Source of the DNA: Oceanobacillus damuensis
GTDB taxonomy: Bacteria; Bacillota; Bacilli; Bacillales; Amphibacillaceae
Direction: 5' to 3'
Length of the DNA stretch: 64,000 bases
Assembly (NCBI RefSeq): GCF_001618145.1
Contig: NZ_LQNF01000005.1
Span: forward strand, 1-64,000
In this document: positions 52,265 through 61,744 of the stretch, piece by piece
Layout: the number at the start of each line of letters is the position of its first letter
How positions within the stretch are numbered: position 1 is the stretch's first letter
Translations under genes and position numbers: made by a program
The notes under the pieces: model-generated
Seen by the model: the letters and a program-made list of their open reading frames with translations, nothing else
What the model was told of the DNA's origin: nothing
The model's database searches: none

Positions 52265-53092
52265 CTACTTAACCTCCTTTTTTATTTCCATAATGGTTTC
52301 ATTATCTATTTCCTTTAGCGAAAATTCCCATTCCATATCTCTAGCCCTATCTTGAATAATTTGGAGTCCATAGCCTGTACCCGATTGAGTCGTATCGTTT
52401 GTAAATCCTATACCTCGGTCCTTAATTTGGCATATCCAACCGTTATCCAGTTCCTCTGCATGAATCCAGACTTGATTTGTCTTTGCATGTTTAATGACAT
52501 TCATTACGGCTTCTTTTATACATGCAAACAGCTCTACTTTTTCTTTCGATGATAATGTATCTTCTCGAATTCCCCATTCTAACTGAACATCCATTAATTG
52601 CTGTCTCTTAAGTTCTGTTACATACTGATAAATCGTTTCAGTCCAGCTAAAGGCATCTTCATTGGGTACGTATTTCAAGTTTGTAATGACTTGACGCGTG
52701 TCCTCGTGCATATGCTGTAAGGTTTGCTTTATCTTTTTAAAATCCATATCCTGTTCCAGATGATTCTTTCTTCCAAATTTATTCATTTTCACAGATAATA
52801 AAAATAGCGATTGGGCAATGCCGTCATGCAGTTCCCTTGCTAACTTTTCCCTCTCTACAAGCGCCGCTTCCTTCGCCTTTGTCACCCTTAGCTCTTCTTG
52901 CATTCTTTCTAACATGGAAAACAAGTGCCTTAAAAAGACGAGTGTTACGATAAATACTAATACAGGAGAAAGAATATTTCCCATCTCCATCGAAATATAT
53001 GAAAGGAGAAATTCATGTCGAATATACTCCCATAGGGCGATTGTAATCGTTGGCAGAAATAAAATAAGCCACTTAATTTGTTTATAATTCAA
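52265..53092 (-). CDS. Sensor histidine kinase (HisKA_3/HATPase_c)
   Basis: About 275 aa. Two N-terminal membrane segments with a short outside loop (about residues 6-60), then the dimerisation helix with phospho-His in ARELHDGIAQSLFLLSVKMNK and a HATPase domain (AVMNVIKHAKTNQVWI, IKDRGIGF, GTGYGLQIIQDRA). The short sensor region is like LiaS/YdfH kinases that sense the membrane or a partner. Start: TTG 53092 (NYKQIKW...) with AGGAAG/GGTGAA upstream is preferred; ATG 53137 gives 15 more residues but has no ribosome binding site. Confidence 0.82.
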   Translation of the reverse strand: MNYKQIKWLILFLPTITIALWEYIRHEFLLSYISMEMGNILSPVLVFIVTLVFLRHLFSMLERMQEELRVTKAKEAALVEREKLARELHDGIAQSLFLLSVKMNKFGRKNHLEQDMDFKKIKQTLQHMHEDTRQVITNLKYVPNEDAFSWTETIYQYVTELKRQQLMDVQLEWGIREDTLSSKEKVELFACIKEAVMNVIKHAKTNQVWIHAEELDNGWICQIKDRGIGFTNDTTQSGTGYGLQIIQDRARDMEWEFSLKEIDNETIMEIKKEVK

Positions 53093-53282
53093 CTCTTCAC
53101 CACTTCCTATATGTAAAATGTGTCTATATTTTATCATTTAATCTAACATTTATATCAAATTTGCGTTTAAATCACTCTTTCGAGGTATTATGCACGATTG
53201 ATCATTGGATATATAATGAATTACAGGTAACTGAAATTCTATTTTAATTGCAGTTACGGAAACATGTAAGGGAGGAATTAAT

Positions 53283-53864
53283 TTGAAACGTATATTCAGT
53301 GCAGCAATAGCAATCTTGCTAGTGACGTGTTTTTCGACTAGTGCGGTTGCCCACTCACAATTCCAAGGATCAAATCCGGCAGATGGTGAGGTTGTAACAG
53401 AGCCATTGAGTGAAATCGAGCTTCAATTTGATGGTCAAATTGAACAAGGCAGCTTTATAGATGTAACTTCAACAAAGGGAGAAGCTGTAGAAATAGAAGA
53501 TATCGTTATCGGTGAAGGCACATTAACAGGTACGGTTGTTGAGCCGCTTGCAAATGATGAATATCAAGTGAACTGGAGTATTATTAGTGCAGATGGGCAC
53601 CCGTTGGAAGGTGAATTTTCCTTTACGGTTGATGCCGAAGTTCCTGAAGCTGCAGAAGAAGAATCATCTGAAACCGAGGTGATTGAGGATGAAGAAACCG
53701 AAGAACCATCTGAAACAGAAACAGTTGAGAATGAAGAACCAACAGAATCAGCAGAGCAATCAAATGAAGAGGAAGAGTCATCTTCTATCATGGTCATTGT
53801 CATGGTTGCTTTAGCTATCATTGTAATCGCTGGCTTCATCTTACTTACTAAAAGAAAGAGATAA
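53283..53864 (+). CDS. copC: CopC-domain copper-resistance protein with C-terminal anchor
   Basis: 193 aa. Signal peptide ending STSAVAHSQF, so the mature protein starts with the Cu(II)-binding His; CopC domain about 24-118 (GSNPADGEVVTEPLSEIELQFDGQI...YQVNWSIISADGHPLEGEFSFTV); then a long acidic Glu/Ser/Thr-rich linker and one membrane segment (about 168-188) with a Lys/Arg stop. TTG start after GGGAGG. Likely binds copper on the outer face and passes it to CopD encoded 3 bases downstream. Confidence 0.87.
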   Translation: MKRIFSAAIAILLVTCFSTSAVAHSQFQGSNPADGEVVTEPLSEIELQFDGQIEQGSFIDVTSTKGEAVEIEDIVIGEGTLTGTVVEPLANDEYQVNWSIISADGHPLEGEFSFTVDAEVPEAAEEESSETEVIEDEETEEPSETETVENEEPTESAEQSNEEEESSSIMVIVMVALAIIVIAGFILLTKRKR

Positions 53865-53867
53865 TAC

Positions 53868-54959
53868 ATGGACATCGTCGTAATGATCAGTCAGGTACTT
53901 TTATATGTATGCTTTTCCATCTTAGCAGGAGGTTTTCTGCTTCTGCTTATTCCTAGCACCTATCGACCGGATGTAAATATCCCAACGTATTACTTACTGT
54001 TAAGTGCCATCACGGTACCCATCTTTGCTTTTATTCCGGTTCTTGATACGACATTATTTATTGCTCAGCGCCTAGGCTTTGGGGAAGCCTTACAAACGGT
54101 TTTACTAACCTATACGGTTGGGAATGCATGGAACTTTACCTTGATTGGTTCTGCTTTGTTAGTACTCATCATTGCTTTGATGGAATCTAATGAAAAACGC
54201 ATTTCCTCATTTATAGCCTTATTATTGACATTTGGGCTTATGTTAACTATTGCCTGGTCAAGCCATGCGGGCGCAATGGATCCAGCCATAGGAATTATTG
54301 GACATTTTATCCATTTAGCAGCTATCAGCATTTGGGTTGGTGTTGTACTTGTCGTTGGCTGGTGTGCGACCAATCATCATCATTGGCTGAGATTTTTAAG
54401 CTGGTTTTCAAAACTCGCAATTGGCTGTTTAGCAGCTACAGCGCTCAGTGGCATACTATTGATGGATATCATGGTTGATGGGTATATGGATTCGTGGATG
54501 GTTTCGTATGGACAAGGTTTATTAATGAAACACTTATTCCTGATTCCGCTTCTTTTTTATGCATTGCTGAACGGATTAGTTGTAAAATATTTCATATCCA
54601 AAGACGTTGCATTTAATCCGATTCCATGGATTCGTTTAGAGGGCATTATTTTATTTGCCATTTTTACGATGACAGCTATTTTCACCCAACAATCGCCACC
54701 TCATGGCAATAACTTAACAGATGATGCCGTGTCACCTTTATTCCGGCTATTTCACGATGGCATCATTGATTCTGGCAGTACAATTGGCTTGACGATCAAC
54801 ATCGATATCGTTTATTTCTTTTTACTGGCCCTATTATTGTTAGGATTAATGATATTCTCGATATACAAAAAAGCTTCGATTGTGATCGCTTTTCTCCTCA
54901 GTTGCCTGTTAGTGGTGAATATATACATCATGTTGATGATATCTGTAGTCGTTCGCTAA
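53868..54959 (+). CDS. copD: CopD-family copper transport membrane protein
   Basis: 363 aa, about nine membrane segments, with the CopD signature region (GHFIHLAAISIWVGVVLVVG, ATALSGILLMDIMVDGYMDSWMVSYGQGLLMKHLFLIPLLFYALLNG) whose His/Trp/Met positions are typical. With CopC it imports or handles copper; the gene pair is divergent from the two-component system. The ribosome binding site is weak (AAAGAGA), and coupling to copC is likely. Confidence 0.85.
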   Translation: MDIVVMISQVLLYVCFSILAGGFLLLLIPSTYRPDVNIPTYYLLLSAITVPIFAFIPVLDTTLFIAQRLGFGEALQTVLLTYTVGNAWNFTLIGSALLVLIIALMESNEKRISSFIALLLTFGLMLTIAWSSHAGAMDPAIGIIGHFIHLAAISIWVGVVLVVGWCATNHHHWLRFLSWFSKLAIGCLAATALSGILLMDIMVDGYMDSWMVSYGQGLLMKHLFLIPLLFYALLNGLVVKYFISKDVAFNPIPWIRLEGIILFAIFTMTAIFTQQSPPHGNNLTDDAVSPLFRLFHDGIIDSGSTIGLTINIDIVYFFLLALLLLGLMIFSIYKKASIVIAFLLSCLLVVNIYIMLMISVVVR

Positions 54960-54982
54960 AATGCAAAAATTATAGAGACATA

Positions 54983-55017
54983 AAATGGTCCACGGTATCT
55001 GCCCCGGTGGACCATTT
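54983..55017. terminator. Two-way hairpin between copD and the prolyl hydroxylase-like gene
   Basis: AAATGGTCCAC (54983-54993) pairs perfectly with GTGGACCATTT (55007-55017). T-runs are short on both sides. Confidence 0.6.
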
Positions 55018-55123
55018 AGTATTAAAATCCTTAAGTCCAGAGGAAACAAGTGAACTAGGTGTCAGCAGTACTTTAATTGAGTTAAGCTTGTACAGAAGCT
55101 TGACTGACCCATTAATTTCTTGA

Positions 55124-55759
55124 CTATCTCACTTTTTGTTTTCTCATCCATTGTGTGGCTACCCATTTTTCTCCTGCGATGACGGGTGCTCCGGCGTGTA
55201 ATGTTTGTTCATTCAGGTGTTGATCGGTATAAAAGTATTCAAAGTACACTGCCATCCCCTTTTTCGGAGAAACGGAAAATCCGAGTTCCGGAAAGATGGT
55301 TTCCCCTCCCTGGTCGACATTGTTTAAGTACATGACCAGTGTGCTGATTCGGTTATTTTTGGAAGCTTTGCTTTCAGCTGAAAAGTAATCATAATGAGCT
55401 TTGTACTCCTGTCCGGGTGTATAGTTCAGAATTTGAAGCCCTTCTGCGTGTTCAACAGGGATGTTCATAATGCTTGCTGCCCGTTTTTCAATGGCCGTCA
55501 GAATATCATGTTTTTCATTAAAAAACATCCCGCTGCTTGTTCGGATCTCATTTACTTCCCGGGAATCTCCAATTTTTGAACGATGCATCTTATCTTTTGA
55601 TAACCGAATGAGTTCGTCGCATTCTTCGTCGCTCAAAACATTCTCTAAAACTACCACGAGCGGTTCTTCCAGGCGGGCAACGATATGAATCTCCCGATCT
55701 TCTGTTTGAAATCGATTTCCGACATGATGAAAAATGGTTTGTTCCTTTACCTTTGCCAA
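55124..55759 (-). CDS. 2-oxoglutarate/Fe(II) oxygenase, prolyl 4-hydroxylase alpha-like
   Basis: 211 aa. Double-stranded beta-helix core with the iron ligands HxD in YKAHYDYF and the distal His in TLHAGAPV, and the 2-oxoglutarate-binding Lys in GEKWVATQW. Size and sequence match the Bacillus anthracis-type prolyl 4-hydroxylase. It may hydroxylate proline in collagen-like or other proteins; no such target is in the window. TTG start after AAGGAG. Stand-alone gene. Confidence 0.85.
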   Translation of the reverse strand: MAKVKEQTIFHHVGNRFQTEDREIHIVARLEEPLVVVLENVLSDEECDELIRLSKDKMHRSKIGDSREVNEIRTSSGMFFNEKHDILTAIEKRAASIMNIPVEHAEGLQILNYTPGQEYKAHYDYFSAESKASKNNRISTLVMYLNNVDQGGETIFPELGFSVSPKKGMAVYFEYFYTDQHLNEQTLHAGAPVIAGEKWVATQWMRKQKVR

Positions 55760-56033
55760 CGTAAATCGACTCCTTCAATGATTTTAATTCCGGAACGGGG
55801 TTTTGTATCTGGTGTGACGTTCTATATTATTATACTTTAATTTTCCTGTTTTTAGTAAAATAAGGTGTATTTCGAATGATTTATTCTTCTTCCAATAGTT
55901 TTATAATGTACTAAAAATGCCCTATAGCTAATTAAACACTACAGAGCACCAGATAAGTCGGAGGCTAACACCATAAGCACAGATTCCCTACGGATAACTA
56001 AAATATTCTAGTAGTTTGTATCCGCTTTCTACG
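55760..56033. other. Intergenic spacer
   Basis: AT-rich, no gene or repeat recognised. Confidence 0.4.
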
Positions 56034-56528
56034 TTAAGTCGCTGGTGAAGAAGCAGCTGCTTGATCGGCCTTCACACAATCAATCGCGACGACAAGTGCA
56101 ATAAGGCTGGTTTCCATCTCTTCATCCACTATTTCAACCTTGTAGCTATCCCCCCATGTGAACCACTCCTTGCTCACTTTTCCGACAACTTCCCCATGCT
56201 GGTACACCTGAAAGTTCATGTCCCACCAGTTGCCCTGCACTTCAATGCCTGCCGCATCAATCGTATAGCGTGCTTTAAAGAATGAAGGCTCCTTCTTGAT
56301 TGTAAACAGCTCTTGGCCACCTACCGACACAAAAAATTTAGGTAAAAAGCTGAATGTCTTTTTCGTAATAAGTGCAACTTCATCGCTTGATTCATTCATA
56401 ATGGAAAAAGTCTTGGGAACCCGCATAAAACTGCCCTCCACATAATAAACATCTTTCTCCTCTTGATCCTTAACCGTAAACTTGCCACTTAGACTGAATA
56501 CCTTCTGTTTTATGTATAGCTGCTTCAT
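56034..56528 (-). CDS. LURP-one/YxjI-like family protein
   Basis: 164 aa of the tubby-like LURP-one fold: MKQLYIKQKVFSLSGKFTVKDQEEKDVYYVEGSF, FSIMNESSDEVALITKKTFSFLPKFFV, EVQGNWWDMNFQVYQHGEVVGKVSKEWFTWGDSYKVEIVDEEMETSLIALVVAIDCV. The role of bacterial members (B. subtilis YxjI) is unknown; tubby-like folds can bind phospholipids. Start 56528 has AAAGGAGG 8 nt upstream; the longer frame to 56630 lacks one. Confidence 0.83.
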   Translation of the reverse strand: MKQLYIKQKVFSLSGKFTVKDQEEKDVYYVEGSFMRVPKTFSIMNESSDEVALITKKTFSFLPKFFVSVGGQELFTIKKEPSFFKARYTIDAAGIEVQGNWWDMNFQVYQHGEVVGKVSKEWFTWGDSYKVEIVDEEMETSLIALVVAIDCVKADQAAASSPAT

Positions 56529-56723
56529 ACTTTTCCTCCTTTGATATGTGTCTACATGAATATTTATTCTATTTAACTGCAATACATTCGAATTGAATTG
56601 ATAGCGGATATTATATAATACTGAAGTCACCTCTAAAAGGTTTCATTCCTATATTGATTTTATCAAGCATGAACTCGGCTTTGGTATAAATTTCCCGTAA
56701 AGCCTAATTTATTCAAACCCGCA
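56529..56723. other. Intergenic spacer
   Basis: No gene; AT-rich promoter region of the LURP-one-like gene. Confidence 0.4.
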
Positions 56724-56767
56724 GAAAAAAGTCACAACGGCGTTGGAACTAAGCCTTTTGTGACTTC
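56724..56767 (-). terminator. Terminator of the MerR-ABC operon
   Basis: On the minus strand AGTCACAA...GGC pairs with GCC...TTGTGACT and is followed by TTTTTTC; about 100 bases past the permease stop. Confidence 0.7.
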
Positions 56768-56868
56768 TGAAAAAGCGTATGGGAAAAAAATCAATGAATG
56801 ATTACCCTTTATATTACGACCTCTCTTAGAAGCAGCTCCTCCATTTGCGATACAAGCCATACATCTCA

Positions 56869-57600
56869 TCATTTCTTATTCAAAATAATGATAGCCCCAC
56901 CATACCCCAATACACACCATATCAATAAGTTAATGTAGTTTCCTGCCGTCGCCTCAAAGGTGGACGCAGCCAGGGACGCCCGCATCACTTCTGCCATCGA
57001 GTAGATTGGCAGCACTTCATGAAGGGCCTGAAGCCATTCCGGCAGTCGCTCCATCGGAAAATTAACTGGCGAAAACATAAGTGCTCCGAAGACAACGACC
57101 TGTGAAATACCAAGTGATGCTGTTGGTGACAAGAGATAGGAAAATCCGTATCCGACACCAATGGAAGTTAATGCAATCATGAGTAATGCTGGAACAACCG
57201 TCCAAGAGATATCGTACCCTGGACGAAACATAAGGTGTGCGACAATCGTGGAAGCGACAATACCTGGTATGGTGATTAATAACCATAGCGCTGTATCTGC
57301 TCCAAGAATGACGGAACGTTTAACAGGCCATGTGCGCATAAACTCCATATATCCATCTGATTTTGCAGTGCCAACCTGTTGCGGCAAAATAACTAATCCC
57401 GTAAAGATTAGAATGATGGTTGGAGCTCCTGTTGCCAGAAACAGAATGGTTGCCGTGTCCGGTGATGGGATAAGATACGTAAATCCGATAACAATTCCGA
57501 TCGATATCAATATCTGAATGAGGGCTATAAAAACAAAAAATCCTGCGTTTCTGAGAAATTGCATTTGAAAGACATATTTGTAATGGCTCAAAAGATTCAT
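56869..57600 (-). CDS. ABC-2 type transporter permease
   Basis: 243 aa, about six membrane segments, of the ABC-2 exporter type (VVFGALMFSPVNFPMERLPEWLQALHEVLPIYSMAEVMRASLAA is the typical ABC-2 signature). Its ATG overlaps the ATPase stop by 4 bases. With the ATPase it forms an efflux system controlled by the MerR regulator of the same operon; probably drug or peptide export. Confidence 0.85.
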   Translation of the reverse strand: MNLLSHYKYVFQMQFLRNAGFFVFIALIQILISIGIVIGFTYLIPSPDTATILFLATGAPTIILIFTGLVILPQQVGTAKSDGYMEFMRTWPVKRSVILGADTALWLLITIPGIVASTIVAHLMFRPGYDISWTVVPALLMIALTSIGVGYGFSYLLSPTASLGISQVVVFGALMFSPVNFPMERLPEWLQALHEVLPIYSMAEVMRASLAASTFEATAGNYINLLIWCVLGYGGAIIILNKK

Positions 57601-58532
57601 TTCTGCACGACCACCTTTTTCGAAGTTAATTCAATATAGGCATCCTCAATGGTAGCTGGAGACAAGGAATAGTCCAGAATAAGTCCGTTTTCCACTTGCC
57701 TCTCTGCCCATTCAATCGTTGAGGATACTTCCCTCGGATCCATAGCGAAAATTAATCGAGATCCATTTCTATGGGAGGAGAGTGCCCAGCTGGGAATTTC
57801 CAGGTCTGACTCACTAGCTAAACTAAGCTCCATTCGCATTTGGTTACTTACAGAACTTTTTACTTCTGAAGGTGTCCCCTGCGTCAGAATTTTCCCCTTA
57901 TCGATAATCGCCACACGATCAACTGCCTTTTCAGCTTCAAGCACATTATGTGTCACTAAAATAACCGAAGTACCATCATTTGTCAGATTACGTATCACTT
58001 GCCAAAGATACCGCCTGCGAACCGGATCAACATCATTTGTAGGCTCATCGAGTATCACTAATTTACCAGGGGCAATCACTGCCATACAAAAAGCGGTTAG
58101 TCGCTTAGCACCACCCGATAATTTCTCACCTTCTTTATTTGCCCACTCTCCCATATCCAATGTTTCAAAAAGCATTTCCACCCGCTTCGGGTCAAACTGT
58201 TTCCCTGCACGCATTTTCCCCATAAGTGTAACTGCCTGTTTCGGGGTGAGAAAACCCAGTGGCACCTGGGACTGTGGCTGGACGGAACAAATCGAGCGAG
58301 CCCGGGCAGGTGACCCGATTACCGATTCTCCTAACAGCTGAATATCACCACGATCAGGGGTTATTAACCCTAATATTTGGTTCACCAATGTCGTCTTCCC
58401 AGCTCCATTCTGACCGAGAAGCCCATATATTTCACCTTCCTGTATACGAAGTGAGACATTATCATTGGCAACCATCTTGTTTCTCCCTCGGCCAGAGAAC
58501 ACTTTTGTTACAGCCTTCACGTCAAGAACCAT
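57597..58532 (-). CDS. ABC transporter ATP-binding protein (ABC-2/drug export type)
   Basis: 311 aa. Walker A GQNGAGKTT, signature variant LSGGAKRL, Walker B LVILDEPTNDVDP, H-loop VTHNVLEAEKAVDRVAIIDKG, with a C-terminal domain typical of DrrA/CcmA-like exporters. Start 58532 lies inside the MerR gene (11-base overlap) with GGAGGGTGAAAC upstream; the 326-aa reading from 58577 is not supported. Confidence 0.86.
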   Translation of the reverse strand: MVLDVKAVTKVFSGRGRNKMVANDNVSLRIQEGEIYGLLGQNGAGKTTLVNQILGLITPDRGDIQLLGESVIGSPARARSICSVQPQSQVPLGFLTPKQAVTLMGKMRAGKQFDPKRVEMLFETLDMGEWANKEGEKLSGGAKRLTAFCMAVIAPGKLVILDEPTNDVDPVRRRYLWQVIRNLTNDGTSVILVTHNVLEAEKAVDRVAIIDKGKILTQGTPSEVKSSVSNQMRMELSLASESDLEIPSWALSSHRNGSRLIFAMDPREVSSTIEWAERQVENGLILDYSLSPATIEDAYIELTSKKVVVQK

Positions 58533-59265
58533 GTGTTTCACCCTCCTTTGCAATAGCGACCCGTTTGATAAAATCAATCACATCTTTATTCATTGGATAA
58601 AAAGCGATACCTTCCTGCAGGTTTTGCAGAGCTTCCCACATATTTACAAGCAATTCTTCATCCTGCCCAAACATTTTATCTGCTTGGTCTGCCCAGCTTA
58701 TAACAAGCTGCTCGGCCTTATCTGAGTTTGGATCGAGATGCAGGTTATTTCTAATATCACCAACGACCTTTAACCATTCCTTGATGTCTTCCTCACTCAT
58801 TTGTGCGGCATTCATGTCCATAATCCTCTTCATTTCATCTTCGTTCAGATATTCCTCATATGGCTTCAGGGCATCTCCAGGATCTTGTTGATACAGCTTG
58901 ATCATACTGAAAATGATTGGCCAATTGATTTCCCCTTCAAACTCAATGGAATATGATACGCCAAGAAGTGCTTGTTCTAACATTTTTAAACGTTCCTGTT
59001 CGCGTTTAACCAACTCCAATTGGTGCTGAATCGACTCCTGCCAGTTTGCCGTTGAATTTTCCAATATGTCTCTAATTTGTTCCAGTGAGAATCCCATATA
59101 TTTTAAAGCTAAAACACGTTCTAACCGCATCACATCATCTTCACTATATAAACGATGCCCACCACTCGTTTTTGATGAAGGCTTAATCAAACCAATTTCA
59201 TCATAATAATCCAATGTCCTTACTGTTACCCCTGTGCTCTTTGACAATTTCCCGATTGTATACAT
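58522..59265 (-). CDS. MerR-family regulator with TipAS-like effector domain
   Basis: 247 aa. N-terminal MerR HTH (MYTIGKLSKSTGVTVRTLDYYDEIGLIKPSSKTSGGHRLYSEDDVMRLERVLALKYMGFSLEQIRDIL), coiled coil (about 75-120), then a TipAS-like helical ligand domain. It should activate its own operon (ABC ATPase and permease) on binding a drug-like ligand; a MerR-type promoter with 19-bp spacing lies just upstream. AGGAGGGGTGAGGGG ribosome binding site. Confidence 0.88.
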   Translation of the reverse strand: MYTIGKLSKSTGVTVRTLDYYDEIGLIKPSSKTSGGHRLYSEDDVMRLERVLALKYMGFSLEQIRDILENSTANWQESIQHQLELVKREQERLKMLEQALLGVSYSIEFEGEINWPIIFSMIKLYQQDPGDALKPYEEYLNEDEMKRIMDMNAAQMSEEDIKEWLKVVGDIRNNLHLDPNSDKAEQLVISWADQADKMFGQDEELLVNMWEALQNLQEGIAFYPMNKDVIDFIKRVAIAKEGETHGS

Positions 59266-59291
59266 CCCCTCACCCCTCCTCTACTTTCTTA

Positions 59292-59322
59292 AGTATAAAA
59301 CAACACGTTACGTGAGGTTCAA
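59292..59322 (-). promoter_or_regulatory. MerR/TipAL-type promoter with 19-bp spacer and dyad
   Basis: Minus strand: TTGAAC (59322-59317), 19-nt spacer holding CCTCACGTAACGTG, TATACT (59297-59292). The long spacer and central dyad are the hallmark of MerR-activated promoters, and the dyad resembles the CCTCACGT-type site of tipA. Confidence 0.75.
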
Positions 59323-59362
59323 GAGGTAAATGCGGGAAATTTAAAATTTTACAATATTTTAA

Positions 59363-59410
59363 TACAAAAAAAAGAGTAATCGTATCAGATAAGTGATGAC
59401 GATTACTCTT
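59363..59410 (-). terminator. Terminator of the GH3 beta-glucosidase transcript
   Basis: AAGAGTAATCGT (minus) pairs perfectly with ACGATTACTCTT (59372-59383 with 59399-59410), then a run of Ts. Confidence 0.85.
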
Positions 59411-59499
59411 GCTGGACTTGCAGATATGGGGCTTTGCTGTATCTATGAAAATTTTATTTGTTCAATCGGAGCTGAAACGGTCAGACCGTCTCATTCAGC

Positions 59500-61623
59500 T
59501 CATCCATTATACTGTAAACCATGTCCCAGTTTATAAACATTTCCATCGCTGTCTTTGTAGGCATAGCTGATTCCTTCTGGCATATATTTATCTTTATCAT
59601 AGCCTGGAACATCATTTCTAGATACACAATTACCATCTTCATCGACGGCAATCACTTCTTCACTTGCTGGTAATGTCAACGGCAGGACACCTGTTGGCTG
59701 ATTGTTTCCAGCAATAATTTCAAGCTGTGCTTTGAAGAATGTATCGTACCCGGCAATCAAGGCATCTGCCAATGGTTCTACATTTCCTAGAAGCCATGGC
59801 AAGATAACATTTACACTTATAATGACTTTTCCTCCGCGGTTACGGATGTTCTCTGCCACTTTATTCAAATGCTCCAACTCACTTAAAGTAGTATCTTGAT
59901 ATGGAGAACCATCCATCGCTTTTAATGATTTATTTTCACATAGACCGAGCTCTAACAATCCTGGTGTTGCATTAAAATAGGTGCCCGATTTCGGCTGCAG
60001 GAACAATATGGCGATATCCGCTTCTTCATACGCGTCGGTTAACTCAAATTGACCTAATTCCTTCGCATCGGCCAGTGCCTGCTCCGTATATGTCGCCGCA
60101 TGTTCTGTATCCTTATGATAAGCTTTTATATACACTTTTTTACCTTCCAGCTTGTCTGCTGTTAATGGCAACGTTTCATTTGAATTTTTCAAAATGGTAA
60201 CTGATTTTTTGTGTGCTTCATATGCTGCATCCCAGTGTGCAGGTGTATTTACTACCTTATCCGCATTTTCTGGTGAATTGTACGTGCGATCATCAAACAG
60301 ACCTAATGCAAACATTTCTGTGAGCAATCTTTCATTTGCTTCATTGATCCGCTTTTCACTGATCCAGCCACGATCTACTGCTTCTTTCAGGTTTTCAATA
60401 TCATTTGTATCTGCGATGATATCTGTTCCTGCATTAACCGCTTTAGCAAAACGCTCTGCCACACTTAAACTTTCAACGCCCCAGCTCATATTGTTAACGA
60501 TACCGCTGTCACTGTTAATATAGCCTTTGAAGCCCAGTTTTCCGCGCAGAATATTTTCAAGGAAATAATGATTAAATGCAAATCCAACCTCTTCGAATGG
60601 AATATCCTTACCTTCAAATTCCTGATACACACTCTTCTTGATGCTTGGGATTGAGTAATAAGGCATGATGGAAGACGTTCCATGTTCGACAGCTGCTCTA
60701 AACGGTGGCAGATGATATTTTTCTAGACTCCCCGGAGTGGGATAAAGATTCCATTTTCCTTCTTTATAATGTGGATCAAACCCATTTTCCCTTGGTCCTC
60801 CCCCAGGGAAATGTTTTGTTGTCATCGCAATACTGTTTGTGCCTAACGTTTCCCCTTGGAATTCGTCAATAATACGGCCAATTGCGTCTGCAATAAATTC
60901 TGGATCCTCTCCAAATGTACCATATGTTCGCTGCCATCTTGGATCTGTGACCACATCCGCCATATACATATAACCTTTTCTTAAACCGGTTGCATTCCAT
61001 TCATCGTGGGCAATTTTGGCAAATTCACTGATGATGGACGCATCCTTACCATTTTTAATATCACCCATCGCTGCTGCTGCAAGACCCAATGTGCCTGGCC
61101 ATGTGGAAAAAATACCAATTGCATCATTCATTCCAAAGATAGATTCACCATTTTCATTTCTTGAATTGGATGTAACGATGACTGGAATACCCAAGCGTGT
61201 TTTCTCTGCTAACTCATTCATCGTATTAATCCATTCCGCTGTTTCTTGCGGGCTAAAATTATCTCGTAAAATGAAATGACGTAAATGTCTATCTTCAATG
61301 GTATGCGTCGTTCCATATACTTTGCTGGTGGCAAAGATACTTTCTCCCTTTTCCACAATCCCTTCATCTAACACACCATCATGGCTAGTTTTGCTCTTAT
61401 CTTCCTGATAAAGACCCATTCTGCGCGTGTTAATCAGCATCATACCAATTTTTTCATCGATATTCATTAAAGAAACTAGATTTTTCGCGCGTTCTTCCGG
61501 GCTTAATCGCCAATCTTCATAAGGGTCAAGCTTTCCATTGTTATTTAAATCTTTAAATGTGAAACCATCTTCTTCAATAAGCTGCTTGTTTCTCACTTCC
61601 AGTTTTGGTTGTTTGTCTTCCAT
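59500..61623 (-). CDS. Cytosolic glycoside hydrolase family 3 beta-glucosidase-like
   Basis: 707 aa without a signal peptide. GH3 N-terminal barrel: LVSLMNIDEKIGMMLINTRRMG, MTTKHFPGGGPRENG, nucleophile Asp in FKGYINSDSGIV (about residue 367); C-terminal GH3 sandwich with VTILKNSNETLPL and GVLPLTLPAS. It hydrolyses non-phosphorylated beta-glucosides (or related sugars) inside the cell. AGGAGG before ATG. Downstream of and co-directional with an unusual EIICA transporter gene, which suggests it acts on the sugar that transporter brings in. Confidence 0.87.
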   Translation of the reverse strand: MEDKQPKLEVRNKQLIEEDGFTFKDLNNNGKLDPYEDWRLSPEERAKNLVSLMNIDEKIGMMLINTRRMGLYQEDKSKTSHDGVLDEGIVEKGESIFATSKVYGTTHTIEDRHLRHFILRDNFSPQETAEWINTMNELAEKTRLGIPVIVTSNSRNENGESIFGMNDAIGIFSTWPGTLGLAAAAMGDIKNGKDASIISEFAKIAHDEWNATGLRKGYMYMADVVTDPRWQRTYGTFGEDPEFIADAIGRIIDEFQGETLGTNSIAMTTKHFPGGGPRENGFDPHYKEGKWNLYPTPGSLEKYHLPPFRAAVEHGTSSIMPYYSIPSIKKSVYQEFEGKDIPFEEVGFAFNHYFLENILRGKLGFKGYINSDSGIVNNMSWGVESLSVAERFAKAVNAGTDIIADTNDIENLKEAVDRGWISEKRINEANERLLTEMFALGLFDDRTYNSPENADKVVNTPAHWDAAYEAHKKSVTILKNSNETLPLTADKLEGKKVYIKAYHKDTEHAATYTEQALADAKELGQFELTDAYEEADIAILFLQPKSGTYFNATPGLLELGLCENKSLKAMDGSPYQDTTLSELEHLNKVAENIRNRGGKVIISVNVILPWLLGNVEPLADALIAGYDTFFKAQLEIIAGNNQPTGVLPLTLPASEEVIAVDEDGNCVSRNDVPGYDKDKYMPEGISYAYKDSDGNVYKLGHGLQYNG

Positions 61624-61744
61624 GCGAGTTCATCCTCCTATATTTTTTATTCTGATTGGAATACTATCCAGTTGCAAAGGTGTTACATGGCTTCAAAATA
61701 AACGGTTTCATTGTCTGTTCATAGAACCCTCCTCCAACATCCTG

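Noticed and set aside
54902-55123. 73-codon plus-strand ORF overlapping the copD end
   Set aside because: Overlaps copD out of frame and contains a hairpin; no ribosome binding site.
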